A stretch of 64,000 bases of DNA from Medicago truncatula (Eukaryota > Streptophyta > Magnoliopsida > Fabales > Fabaceae), in NCBI RefSeq assembly GCF_003473485.1, contig NC_053042.1:14528501-14592500 (forward strand), written 5' to 3'. Every line of letters starts with the position of its first letter. The first letter of the stretch is position 1. Under the pieces are notes generated by a model. The model searched no databases and was not told the origin of the DNA. It was given only the letters and a program-made list of their open reading frames with translations. Positions 36,395 to 61,226 of the stretch are shown here, piece after piece. The position numbers and the translations under genes were made by a program.

Positions 36395-36772
36395 CCAAAC
36401 AATTATTAGCCTTTAATTTGAAAAATAAGAGGGTTGATTTAATGTCAAATTGTTTGATATCTTATGTTAACAGATTGTAATTATTTGACATTTGAAACTT
36501 GAAATACTAAATTGAAATGAAAAAAAATTAACGGGCTGGAGTGAAATCTAAAAACAATTTAAGGGAATATATATATATAATAATTTAGCCTTAATTCAAA
36601 TGAGTGAATCATCAATTTAATGATCAAGATTTTAACGGACAATCATTTTCATGTCTCAAACTCTCAAATTAGTTCAAACGGATATGAAATTGAAAAAATT
36701 ATCACTCTGGTAATAGAGCATAGACCGTTTTGCCTAAATTAATTTAACATTTAAGTGAAATATTTTTAGTGA

Positions 36773-36935
36773 AAATTTTGATATTAAAATTAATTTGACA
36801 CTTAAGTGAAGTATTGTACAGTAATATGTGATTGGTTGATAGTATACCTTTTACAGACTCCTAATATATCAACCAATCACATATTACTGTACAATACTTC
36901 ACTTAAGTGTCAAATTAATTTTAATATCAAAATTG
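36773..36935. repeat. Perfect long hairpin, 68-bp arms
   Basis: 36774-36841 and 36867-36934 are perfect reverse complements, with a 25-nt loop between. The stem contains ttgacacttaagtgaagt and taatatgtgattggttgat. The right arm ends exactly where LINE-derived coding similarity begins. Confidence 0.95.
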
Positions 36936-38562
36936 GGAGTGCAACATCGTCAGTTCTTGTTAATGGGTGCCAGACTGAAGAGTTTCATATTGAGAGGGGC
37001 CTTCGTCAGGGGGACCATCTCTCACCGTTCTTATTTTTGTGGCTCGTTTTTCGTCGTGTAATAATAAATTTCTATCTTCTGGTGACCGTATGGTTCATCT
37101 GAAATCTGTCTTGTCCTCCCTTCCGGTTTACTTTCTTTCCTTTTTCAAAGCCCCTGCATGTATTATTTCTTCTATTCAATCTATTTTTAAATTTTTTTTT
37201 TTTTTGGAGGGGGGGGGGGTTGTGAGGTAAATAGGAAAATATCTTGGATTAAATGGGATTCTATTTGTTTACCAAAGGAGGATAGAGGTTAGGGGTCAGG
37301 AGGATAGGTGCGTTTAATGTTTCTTTGTTGGGCAAGTGGTGCTGGAGATTGATGACGGAGAAGGGGGGGGGGCTTGTGGTACCGCGTATTGAAAGCCCGC
37401 TATGGTGAGGAAGGAGGGCGGATTAGGGAGGGAGGGAGAGATTCGTCGGTGTGGTGGAACATGTTGTGTTGTATCCATGAAGGGGTAGGTGAGGGAGTGG
37501 GAAATTGGTTTGAGGATAATATTAGGCGGGTGATAGGGCATGGGCGGGATACTTTGTTTTGGTACGACAAGTGGGTTGGAGACATGCCGTTGAGGTTGAA
37601 GTTTCCTCGCCTATTTAATTTGGCGGTGGACAAGGATTGTTCGGTGGGAGAGATGGAGGGTCGTGGTTGGGGAATTAATGGAGGGGCATGAGAGTGGAGA
37701 CTCCGTTTGTTTGCGTGGGAGTAGGAGTCTGTGAGGGAATGTTCTCTGTTATTACGTAACATTGTTTTGCAGGATAATGTCCAAGACACATGGCGGTGGA
37801 TGTTAGACCCTATTCATGGGTACACGGTGCGAGAAGCGTACCGCTTTATTACTACCAGGGGCGACATGGTGGAAAGGTCCCTTATTGATGATGTTTGGCA
37901 CAAGAATATCCCATCGAAGGTGTCTCTATTGGTGTGGCACATCCTTCGTAACCGTATACCGACAAAAGACAACGTGGTGGCGCGCGGTGTTCTCCCTTCA
38001 ACGGACTTGTCGTGTGCGCTTGGTTGCGACAACAGTAAATCGGTAACACATCTTTTTCTTCAATGTTCACTAGCGGCTGATGTTTGGGCTCTTGTTTGGA
38101 ATTGGTTAGGCATCTCTTTTGTGCATACTGGTGAGCTTCGACATCATTTTATTCAGTTCACTAGGATGGCGGGAATGCCAATATCTTCACATTTATTCTT
38201 CAGGATTATTTGGTTTGTTAATATTTGGGTGCCTTAGAAGGAAAGGAACAACCAGGTTTTTCAAAATACGGGTTCTACTTCTTTTGTTCTCATTGAAAAA
38301 GTAAAGTTTCATTCCTTCTTTTGGTTGAAATCTAAACAGGCGGCTTTTGCTTACACTTATCACGACCGGTGGAAACACTCCATCCCTTGTATGGGTGTAT
38401 TTTTGTAATTTTTTTGTTTGGTTGGTGCTCTTATTTGATTTGAGCACCATAACTTTGTAAATAGTTCTCGATGTTTCTCCTTTTGCACGCCTTGTGCGGG
38501 GGTAATATCGTTGGCTTAGTAATATATCTCATTTTGATTTGTTCAAAAAAAAAAAAAATTTA
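36935..38562 (+). mobile_element. 5'-truncated, internally deleted L1-type LINE
   Basis: It begins within reverse transcriptase (SVLVNGCQTEEF, then RGLRQGDHLSPFLFL). An internal deletion near 37045 removes the FADD-type catalytic segment, and the frame resumes at KSVLSSLPVYFLSFFKAP. The typical LINE C-terminal region follows (WYRVLKARYGEEGG, GHGRDTLFWYDKWVGD), then the zf-RVT domain (37731-38237: PSKVSLLVWHILRNRIPT, VTHLFLQC). It ends in a terminal A run at about 38546-38560. Several stops and a G-run frameshift near 37205 make it inactive. Confidence 0.9.
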
Positions 38563-41130
38563 ACTCATACTCCAAATTTCCAGTAAAATTTAATAAAAAA
38601 AATCAAAGTTCAATATAATTTTGTTTCTATTTAAAAATATTTTTATAATTAAATTATATTGTATTTCAATAAAAAATAGTGAAGCTTTTTTTTAAATCAA
38701 AATCATGTTCGTGATATTCTGAGTTAATAATTTAAAATACAATACACTAGTGAACTTCCAAAATATAATTTTAGTTTATCTTTTAGAATTTAAAATTTAA
38801 TAAATATAATGGTTAATTTTTTTTACAAAATAAATATAATGGTTATTAAAATTAGTAAATTAAATAAATATAATGTTTATATAAATTTAGGGTGGCAATG
38901 TTGTGAAGAGAGTAAAAACCTCTATAAAAGTCATTTATAATTGCTTGGTATCGATTTTATAGAGGTTCATTATATTAAAATAATATTGATTTTAAAGTAT
39001 ATTATAAAATTCAATTTTATAAGGGTTGATATTAGTCCTTAAATTAGTCTCTAAAATCGTAAAGGTTGATAATTTTAGTCATTAAAATTTATGAATAGAC
39101 CAAAATATAAAATATAAATAGTAAAGACGTCAATTAATGTAGTTCTTCTACATCACACAAATTGACAAGTTAAGTGTTTATTTAAACCCCATATACACAA
39201 CGACATGTCATAGGGGCCAAACTGAAAGATTAATTTTTTTTTGGGTCTTCTTCATCCTCATCTTAAAATATCTAATTATTTGTCTCTTCTTCCACCGCCT
39301 CATATTAAACAAATATATAATCGTCTTCTTCATCCCAACTAAATCTCTATTCTTCTACCTCATTCATACCAACTAAATCCATAATACCGAGCAATCTAAA
39401 ATACATGTTTTATAAGAGAAAACGACGAGTTGAAAATCTCCATTTGTTAAGAGTAGACAAATCATATCTATAAAAAATAGTTTTTTTTTTTATTTCTTTT
39501 TTGGTTATGTATCAAAATATAAAATATACTCACAGTCTTTTACCATATGAATCCTACTTAAAAAAAATTTCTTACCTTTGCAATGCAAACTTGGAACATA
39601 CGTTAAATTTTAAAATCTAAATCTGACAAATTTGTAAGAAAATGCAATGAGACTCAAAGAAACTAAACTAAAATGGATTAAAAAACATTTAGATTTAGAA
39701 ACATATTCTTCCACATCTTAGCATGTTGAAAGTTGAAAACAAATAATCTTTCCCATTTTACAACTCATTTCACTATTACACTCAAAAGTCAGAAGCAAAA
39801 GCAGCAATATCTTAACTAAATTCTCGTACTACATCATCAAATTTAAGCTATATAATCTAATCCAAAATCAACTTACCAACAAGACTTCCATCATTTTCTC
39901 ACCTAATTTTCTTCAACAAAAAAAAAAAATCATTTTCTCTCGAAAAATCATTTTATTTTTATTTTGGACCGGGAAGAAACCCGAAAATGTTCCTATGATG
40001 TGTCACATACGCGGCTATGCATATCGAGTGCCACCTACGTATTATACGTGTCATGTCAACGTAACAGAAGGATATAAAATAAGAGCTAAATTGCTTGACA
40101 TCTTATAGAATCAGAGATGATTTTGTCTATAAATTGTTGACTAAAATGACTTGCTCTTACGATTTTAAGGACCAAACCAGATATTTCCTCTTTAAAATAT
40201 TTACAGATCTGTATACAAAAAAAAATTATGATAAATCGTGAATTCTTAAAGTTAAACAGTTTTACACGTAAATGTATTTTTTATCGGGAAGTTTTACACA
40301 TAAAAGTTAATCACTATCTTTCAAAAAAAAAAATTTAATCACTATATTAGAGACATAATTCATATTTTATAAGTAAGAAAACAATATTTTTAAAATTAAG
40401 ATAAAATTATCTAACCCTGCTTTTATTTTCTTTTCAAGGAAGTCGAGCTTTTAATTATTGAAAAGAGATTAAATAAATAAACGATTAGTTAAAAAATAAC
40501 CAAGGTTTCTGTGAAGAAAAAAACTAAAGTAGAGTCAAATTTAATCACTCGTGACCACCTTATTACTCTACTACTTAACTCTCTTATCTCAGCCACCAAA
40601 CTCTTGAATTGAACCGAATCATAATATGTTCCTTTTTTTTTTAATTGATTTAAATAAAATTGAATGTAACAGAGTAGATTAATGTATTTCATGATTTTGA
40701 AAAATAAAAAAAAATATTTTTAAAGAAAAAAAAAAGGATTAATGTATTTTATGCTACTGCCTTCTCTCTCTCTCTATAATTTTTCTTTTGGTTACTCTCT
40801 CTCTATAATTTGGGACAATGAGATCAAATCAATTTTCATCATTCCATCATGAAATTATTTAAACAGTAAGTTTATTCCTTTTCTCTCCATCCTATTATAT
40901 TTCACCTTGCATTAAATATATAAACAGCATAAAACTATTAGACTTACAATAATTTTACAAATAAGCGTATGCTGTAAATTCCTAATTTTGGGTGGCATGA
41001 GATCAATCAAAGTGATGCTGACGAATGTTGAATGACATGTAATTAAATTCCCACCAAAGAATTAATAAACTCGAAAATACTTGGGAAGGGAATATATGTT
41101 TGTTCCCCTCTCTTCTTTGGGAGGTTAAAA
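38563..41130. other. Intergenic, with a diffuse MITE-like region
   Basis: About 39030-40180 may be a decayed inverted-repeat element: tctctaaaatcgtaaaggtt on the left resembles the complement of cttacgattttaagga on the right. No coding frame is convincing. The last few hundred bases are presumed promoter of the transporter gene, with CT microsatellites near 40763-40805. Confidence 0.35.
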
Positions 41131-41134
41131 TTCT

Positions 41135-41145
41135 TCTATATATAT
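41135..41145 (+). promoter_or_regulatory. Candidate TATA box of the WAT1-type gene
   Basis: TCTATATATAT lies about 100 bp before the start codon at 41238. Position alone supports it. Confidence 0.35.
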
Positions 41146-41237
41146 TGAAGAACATATTGGCTATCCCAGCATATTTTCAAAGCTCTACATATTTACATTA
41201 CAAATTACATACAAATAAAGAGAAATATAAAGTTATA

Positions 41238-42539
41238 ATGTGGAAGCCAGTTTTGGTTATGATTCTAGTTAATTTAGCTTTAGCTTTTGTCAATATATTT
41301 CTGAAGAAGATTCTTAATGAAGGAATGGACCATTTAACCATTTTAACATATCGACAGGCAATTTCAGCTATTTGTTTGGCACCTATTGCTTGCTTCTTTG
41401 AAAGGTGCATATTTTAATTCTCTTTATTATTTTTGTGTCCTTGGCTATGTATATCATTTAGAAAGTGACTTTCTTTTTTAATGAAGATTGTTTTAGCAGT
41501 GTCGAATTTGCATTTTGGAAATGAATATTTGTATGATAATTGATCTTCTCCCATCTATTTTGCTCATTCCCGTCAAATAGTCGAGTGTGAGTTAACAAAC
41601 GCAGATGCATTTTCAACGTGAGTTAACTCACATAGGTGTATTTTTCAGCGTGAGTTATCTCACGTAAGATGGGAATGAGCAAAAATAGATGGAAGAAGGG
41701 CAATTCCCTATTTCTATATTGAAATTTCACATAATTTTGTCAAATTAAAATTTTGTTTAGTATCTCTATCGAGAGTCACTAATTTTGATAATACTACCCC
41801 TCATTTACTTAATACATCAATAGAGAGACATAGACATGAAAACCCCACTCTATTGCATTTTAGCACTTACATTTGTAAAGGATAAGATAAGATTTGATGA
41901 TTTTCTAGTTGATTTTTTTTTTTAATAATTTTATATTTTACAGGGAAAGCAAGATAAATGGTCATATTATATGTCTGCTTTTCTTTAGTGCTCTTGTAGG
42001 GTAAGTACTCTTCCAACCAACTACTAGCTATACAGTGATTTTTTTTTTTTTTTCTTTTATACAAATCTTAAATAATAATAGTCATTAGAAATTCACACAT
42101 ATGTATGTATTTTATAGTATCATGTCTAACAATTTTGACATTTTTACCAATTAAGTTAGGACTTGTGGACATACATCTATACATTTTACTTCATACATTT
42201 AAATCAAATTCGAGGAGTCAACATACATTTAGCTAGGTATATATTGAAGTTGTTTGAAGTAGTGGCCACTAAATTAAGATTTTATGAATGTATTTCAGAG
42301 CAACACTCACACAATACCTCTATCTTGTTGGACTTAAATATACATCAGCAACATTCGCATCTGCATTCCTCAATACGGTGCCTGTATTCACGTTCATTTT
42401 GGCACTGCCAATGGGGTGAGTAAAGTAAGACAAATAATGGCTGGTTTAATTTAATGAACAAAATGGGAAATGAGAACTTATAATATAACTCATTTGTGCA
42501 CAATCACATGAATGTAAAACATGAAAGAAAAAATAATTA

Positions 42540-42587
<48 letters not shown>

Positions 42588-44285
42588 AAAATATGCGTAA
42601 GTATGTATTTAAATTTTGATTTGGGTTTAAGACTACACAAGTATTTCTCCTTTTTTTTGTCAAAAAAAAAAAACAAAAGTATTTCTCCTTTTTGATGCAC
42701 TCCTGATAAAAAAAAAATCATGTCATTGTAGATTTAATTCAATGCGAAAATTATTGAATTATTTTTTATTAGAATTTGCGAATCGAAGCAGGAATAAGTA
42801 TTAACGGATATCACATTTTGATATGTTATTCAACATTACTAAATACTCTCTCTGTCTCTTTTTTTCTTGGTTACATCCTCTTTCCCTTTTTAGAAGCACT
42901 CATTGAAATTTTTCACATATATTAAAAAAAGTTGGTAGTGTAAATAATTTATACATTTTGTGTGATGATGTTACTAAATTACCCTTTGAATATAGTGTAT
43001 TTACAATTGATTTTTCATATTCTAAAATAAAGTTGTAGTATTAATTAAGGTTATGTTTGAAGAAGAAAAAATGCATTAAAAAACAAAGTAAAGTAGTAGT
43101 ATTAATTTTAAGTACAAATTTTATCTCACTTGATGTTTATAATTAGGGACGAAATGAGTATTAGATAATCTAATCGTACATTTTGATTATTATTCTTTTT
43201 TTTTTCTTTCTAAAACAACTAGAAAAATTAGAATTTTGAACGATTGGAAAATATGAAAAGTCAAAGAAAATATAGTAAGGGATAGAGTCAAAAAGCGAAA
43301 ACAAAATACTTATTATAATTTCAAAATATAAACCTTAAATAATGTCCTGTTATAATTTTAAATTTTAATGGAACTTGTCTCACAATAACTATTTTCATTT
43401 GGCTTTATATTCTTAGGATGGAAAAAATGAGCATGAAAAGCAAGAGTGGTAAAGCCAAAATCTTGGGAACTTTTGTGTGTATTGGTGGAGCTTTGGTATT
43501 GGTCCTTTATAAAGGAATGCCCATAATCAACCCACAATCTCATAACATAGCAGGCAAAGCCACAACACCAGAACCAGCCTCCAGTTTAAAGAAATGGATT
43601 ATGGGTTCAATATTTCTTACAGTAGGTTGCGTTTTCTGGTCTTCATGGTTTCTTATACAAGAAAGGATTGGCAAAAAGTATCCATATCGATACTCTAGCA
43701 CAGCCATTATATCACTCTTTGCTGCCATTCAATCCGCAATATTAAATTTGATCATCCATAGAAATAATGCCAAATGGATTCTCAAAGGAAAGCTACAAAT
43801 AATGACTGTTGTATACTCTGTAAGAATATTCTTTATCATATAACACATAATTGTGAAAGTTTATATTCGAATTAAGATATCTGCTAGTTATAAATAATGA
43901 CTGATTTACACTAAAATTTGCTTTAATAGGGGCTGGTGGGATCAGGCTTGTGCTATGTGGCAATGGCATGGTGTGTCAAACAAAAGGGACCAGTTTTTAC
44001 AGCAGCATTTACCCCACTTATACAGATGTTTGTGGCTGTGCTTGATCTTTGTATATTACAAGAGGAAATTTATCTAGGAAGGTTGGTTCTAGTTATCACT
44101 CTTACTTTTCCACTTTTTATATTGCATTTTCCCTGATAACCTTCCTATCTGTAATAAGCAGTGTTGTAGGATCAGTCTTGGTTATTTCTGGCATGTATAT
44201 GCTCCTATGGGGTAAAAGTAAAGAGAGGGAACAATGTGCCTTGAAGGACACTCAAGAAAATCAAAAAGATGAAGAATGTCACTAA
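41238..44285 (+). CDS. WAT1-related (nodulin MtN21-like / EamA) transporter
   Basis: Exons are 41238-41404, 41944-42000, 42299-42415, 43417-43819, 43930-44081 and 44162-44285. All are GT-AG and phase-consistent, giving 339 aa. Features follow the plant drug/metabolite exporter (UMAMIT/WAT1) plan. The N-terminal EamA half has NIFLKKILNEGMDHLTILTY, YRQAISAICLAP, then GATLTQYLYLVGLKYTSATF and LNTVPVFTFILALPMG. A linker MKSKSGKAKILG follows. The second EamA half has LVGSGLCYVAMAWCVKQKGP, FTAAFTPLIQMFVA and GSVLVISGMYMLLWGK. Ten membrane spans are expected. Family members export amino acids or auxin-related compounds at the plasma membrane or tonoplast; the substrate here is unknown. The start is the Met at 41238, preferred over an in-frame upstream Met because MWKP aligns with the family start. 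The gene converges with the augmin gene; 962 bp separate the stops. Confidence 0.92.
41541..41704. mobile_element. MITE in WAT1-gene intron 1
   Basis: Termini ttgatcttctcccatctatt and its diverged complement (aatagatggaagaagggcaa) bound a 160-bp insert with repeated cgtgagtta/taactcac words. It lies wholly inside intron 1. Confidence 0.65.
42547..42582. repeat. (AT)n microsatellite in WAT1-gene intron 3
   Basis: An uninterrupted AT run of about 36 bp. Confidence 0.95.
42844..43162. mobile_element. Degenerate Stowaway-like copy in WAT1-gene intron 3
   Basis: Left tactctctctgtctcttttt and right aattagggacgaaatgagta resemble decayed Stowaway termini. Similarity is partial. Confidence 0.45.
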
Positions 44286-45247
44286 CAATACCACCAATCC
44301 TACTATGAATAATTTTGAGATCAGTGATCTCTCTATATACTAAGGCCTTAGGGGGAACAAGATTTCTCAGATACTGAAGACTTGTTTTACATCAGTCCAG
44401 GAGCAGTAGCAGTGAAATTGTAACATAATATTAATAGTGACACCTTAGCCAGCATATCCCTAGTGTTATTAATTATACCTTACTACAAGCATATCAAAAA
44501 GAAAGTCTTGTTTTATTGATAACTTCTATTGAAAATATTGTAGCTAAATGATTAATTAATATCGACCATATCAATATCTTATTTATCACAAAATATTTAG
44601 TCCAAGAACATAGTACTAAACACAAAATCGATCATTTAAGTATTACTGGCAAGTTCTTCAAAGCAATTTCTTCTGTCACAGGTTAACATACTGATCTTTT
44701 CTTAAAGTATGATTTCTGAAAAATTGCAATGAATTTACAAAAATCTAAAATATTTCTGCAGCTCAAATGTAGTTGTCTGAAATAGAAAAATTATATTCAA
44801 AACAACTTTCAATCAAAATCATACTAGTAGCTTTAGAAAAATAAAACAGAGTGACTCAACAAATCAAAACCAAACAAGCATGAACACATGCTACTCTACA
44901 AACAACAGAATATGGTGTAATGATGAGAATGATAGCCACTATTTCTGTCCAAAAGCCACACTCATTTTATCAATTCCAGGAGTTAAAACATCTCACTTCA
45001 GTATATCCACAGGAAGAGTTCCTTGTTTTCTTTCAATTTACAACAGAGTTCTAAGTTAACTGATATTAAACGGTGACAAAGATAGAGCAAAGGTGAAGAA
45101 GGCAGCCGTAGTGTAGTTTTTCTAATACAATATACACAGGAATCAGGATAGTGCACTGCACACTCGGATATGTAGATAATATGGGATGTGGGGGGGGGAT
45201 GGTTGGTTGAAAAAACAACCTTAAAGGAAAAAGAAAATAAAGAGTGC
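44286..45247. other. Intergenic region between convergent genes
   Basis: Contains the 3' untranslated regions of both neighbours. No further gene is seen. An 8-G run lies at about 45192. Confidence 0.5.
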
Positions 45248-57850
<12,603 letters not shown>

Positions 57851-58484
57851 TTTCGTTTCTCTTCTTCTCTAGAATTTGAATTTGAATTGGAACTTGGAAA
57901 TGGTGTTGTGTTATGTTCTTCCCTTCTTCTTCTTACAGTCCATAAAGTTACTTCTGGATTTTATTTTTTTTATAACAATCAAATTTAAAAACTAGAATAT
58001 TTAAACTACTTTGATCCCCTGAGCATATCTCATTTACTAAAGACGATGCATATTATATGTAAAGTTTAATGTATGAGATACCAACAAAAAACTACTTATA
58101 TCATATTTTTAATAATATATTAGTTTATTTATTTATTATATTTATAATAATTATGGGTACAGATTTGGTCAAACTTTTGATAAAGAGACCAAGATATACA
58201 ACCAAGTCATTCGATTAATCTGGTTCAGCCATGTTCTTCAACCAATGACCCACTCGTTCAGTCATGTTGTTCAACTACCGACCCGTTGCTTCAATCATTG
58301 ACCTTGTGATCCAGTGACCTTGATGAGTCGAAGACCATTATACTTTTTAAAACTATGATCGTAATAGTCCATCAATGTATCAAATTTTAAAATAATCTCT
58401 AATTCTACATTCCATTAATAAAAATAGTGTTCGACATTAAAATGTTTCGTTAATATTGTCATTTTCTCCTTAAAATACTTATTT
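57851..58484. other. AUG3 upstream region
   Basis: Presumed 5' untranslated region and promoter of AUG3 on the - strand; CT/GA-rich just upstream of the start. No discrete element was identified. Confidence 0.4.
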
Positions 58485-58600
58485 ATTATCGAATCAATCT
58501 CCATAGATATGTAGAGCCCGGGGTTCGAACCCCAGACACTCCACTCTCCACATTTAAAATATGTGAGCTGCAGTCACTAGACTATTAGATCAAAAAAAAA
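58485..58600 (-). mobile_element. tRNA-derived SINE fragment
   Basis: On the - strand an A-box-like tagtctagtgactgcag is followed about 45 nt later by a perfect B box in ggggttcgaacccc. This spacing and order are typical of tRNA-derived plant SINEs. No cloverleaf can be drawn, so it is not a tRNA gene. Confidence 0.6.
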
Positions 58601-60097
58601 AGTTTCTATTAGCATAGAGGGAGTATTAAAATGTTGAATTTGGGGTTGATCTTGTGTCATTCCATTATCATTATCATTATCATAGTAATAAATCTGTAAT
58701 TTTTATTTCAATTGCAATCAATTTCATTGATATGCAATTAAAATTGAAAACAATTTCAATTCAACACAGAGATAAGAGAAGAAGAAGAGATGGGAGAAGA
58801 AGTAGAAAGGAAAAAGAAAAGTAAAAATGGTGAGTAGCATGCGAAACGACGGTGGAATTGGTGGGGAAAGGGGGCGACGGTGATCCCTTGTATGGTGGAA
58901 GAAGAATCACCATTGAAGCATGGGTCAGGAAGAGAGATGAAAAGCTTAACCTGGAAAATTACACGTGCATGATGTAAGTGGGGAGAGAAGGATCCCATGT
59001 CACATGATCATTTAATTAGTTTTAATCTCAGCCCTTCACTTTTAATCTAATGGATGCAATTCATTCCTATCATTCTCACCTATAAATATCATTTTCATAT
59101 GATATGCCCCGTACAATTGTTATTTCACTAGAACAATTGTTGTTTTCTAATTGTCAAAAGCATGGCAACTAGATACCAAATAATATATATTCAATAAAAA
59201 TAAAGAGAAAAACTACCTAATAATAAAAATAACACTCACATATTATATCAATGAAATGATAATAATTAATCAGTATAAGCAAACAGTGAAACAATTGTCA
59301 AAAGAAAATATAACAACAAATCATAAAATAAAATAAGAACAATGAATTGTTGTTCCTTCATAGAAAAAAACAATGAATTGTTTGTAAGTATAAAACAAAT
59401 TGAAGAAAAGAAAAAGACGCTAAAAGAATAAGAAATTGGAATGAAAAAAACATGGCATAGAAGAATCAGACAAAAAAATAACAACCAATTAGACAAACAA
59501 AAAAAGCATCAAATCATTAAAAAAAAATGGGTAAAATAAACAAGAAATCGGAAGATAAAAACATGACATACAAAGTGACAAGAAATCATACCAAAAGAAG
59601 AAGAAAAAAAATCTCTTAAAAAACAAGAAACCATAACAAATATTTATAGATCTTTGAAGAATTTGACAGAGAAAGAGAAGAAGAAAAAAAATTGGCATAG
59701 AACAGACGACGACGGCAAACAAGTGTTTGAAAGAGAATGACAAATTTTCAAGGGTTTGTGCGAGATTGTTTGATGAGAGCTGTATTTATATTTTTAACTA
59801 AAAAAAAATTAAAAAGTCTCACAAAATCCATTTCATCCAAAAATCCATCAAAATCTATAGACTTTTGAATACGAGACAATTCACAAGTCATGAGAAATCT
59901 CAATTGAATACCATCAGATTTCGTTGCCCTAAATCATGATTGTCTTAATTCAATACCACGAGATTTCTTTGTATTTTATAAAAGTCTTGATTGAATACCA
60001 CTAAACTTTTTTACTATAAAAAAAGTCTTTTAAAATCCCTTGAAATCACAATCAAATACACCCCCTAAGTCTGGTAAACGTAGCACCCAATTGGGTT
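58601..60097. other. Intergenic AT-rich region
   Basis: No gene accepted. 58756-58998 (-) and 59266-59743 (-) have open frames of low-complexity composition. About 59800-60066 ends tttgattg-like then ccccctaag, reminiscent of a PIF/Harbinger or hAT terminus read in reverse; only one end is visible. Confidence 0.35.
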
Positions 60098-60098
60098 G

Positions 60099-60334
60099 CG
60101 GTTATGGTGCATAAGGAAATCCTTATGCACCCTGCATAAATTCAAAAATGGTTTTTGTGAGTCGTACTACAAAATCATTAGATGTACTTAATGGTTTCCA
60201 GCACTCTGCATAAATCCCAGCCCAATTATGCCAAAATCATTTTGATGTGGAAATGGTTTCTGTGAGTTGTACTCCAAAACCATTTCTGGATTTATGCAGG
60301 GTGCATAAAGATTTCCTTATGCACCATAACCGCA
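60099..60334. mobile_element. Palindromic MITE, ~236 bp
   Basis: The arms start ggttatggtgcataaggaaa and pair for about 85 bp with the complementary right side (ttccttatgcaccataacc). Within each arm ccttatgca/tgcataagg is itself self-complementary. Directly abuts the hAT remnant. Confidence 0.75.
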
Positions 60335-60344
60335 TCCTCTAGAT

Positions 60345-61226
60345 ACGGTGGAAATCACTTTGTGGGGGATGGTTTTGAAGATTGGAAAAACCCACAAAGA
60401 TTGCTATCGCATGTTACTGATCCTCAGAGTTCTCGTATTGATTGTGTACATATAAGTCATAATCTCATGAACCCAAAACAAAGTATTAGGGCTGCATTTG
60501 CTAAGAAAAACAAAACAACAAATGTCAACTATCGAGTTTGTGTGACCACATCCCTTATAAATGTTAAGTATCTTTTGCGATGTATTTCCATTTAGAGGAA
60601 GTCTTGAGTCTCATGCTAAATTTGATGAAGAAAATACTGAACTTTTACAATGTGTAGCATGCTTGAGTCAAATTTCATCATTTAAAGCTTTTGATGTAGA
60701 CAAATTATTGAGGATGGTCGAGCTTTATCCAAATGATTTTAAGGACCTGTCGAAAGTTGTGGTGCGCTATCAACATCATAATTAAGTTAGAAATGTTCGA
60801 GGTGATCCCAATTTTGAAAAGTTGAAAGGAATTTCAGACCTTTGTGCAACGCTTGTGAAAACAAACAAGTGCATTACCTTTTTTGTGGTGTACAAGCTTC
60901 TGAAGTTAGCTCTGATTTTGCCCGTGGCAACTACAAGTGTTGAAAGCGTTTTCTCAGCTGTGAAATATGTGAAGAGTCAACTAATTAACAAAATGTAGGA
61001 TCAATGATTAAATGATCATCTTGTAAGATATATAGAAAGAAATGTTCTTAAAACAGTTAGTAATAATATAATTTTAGCTCATTTTCAACAAATGGATACT
61101 AGAGTTTTTTCTTTGTAATTTTGGTTGCTACAACTATTTTTAGTTTAACTTATTAAATTCAGTATTATTTAGTCATTTGCCAAAAAAATTAGCCCCATTG
61201 ATATTGTTTGTCCAGATCCGTCCCTG
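60345..61226 (+). pseudogene. hAT transposase remnant (TTF-type finger / hAT dimerisation family)
   Basis: The + strand holds pieces of one protein in order. A TTF-finger-like start (GDGFEDWKNPQRLLSH) and NLMNPKQSIRAAF come first, then TTSLINVKYLL with a frame change to FRGSLESHAKFDEE. A large internal deletion follows, then SFKAFDVDKLLRMVELYPNDF, KLKGISDLCATLVKT and the hAT C-terminal dimerisation motif VYKLLKLALILPVATTSVES. Stops occur after RYQHHN and LINKM. The right end tccagatccgtccctg (61211-61226) is a plausible hAT terminus. No left terminus was found. Confidence 0.8.

Noticed and set aside
37314..37789. Antisense Pro/Ser-rich frames
   Set aside because: Antisense shadows of the LINE coding region.
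58490..58560. Possible tRNA gene around the perfect B box
   Set aside because: No acceptor stem or anticodon arm can be formed at the right spacing; a SINE explains both boxes.
59266..59743. Two Phe/Leu/Ser-rich - strand frames
   Set aside because: They arise from A-rich + strand sequence; composition is low complexity with no signature.
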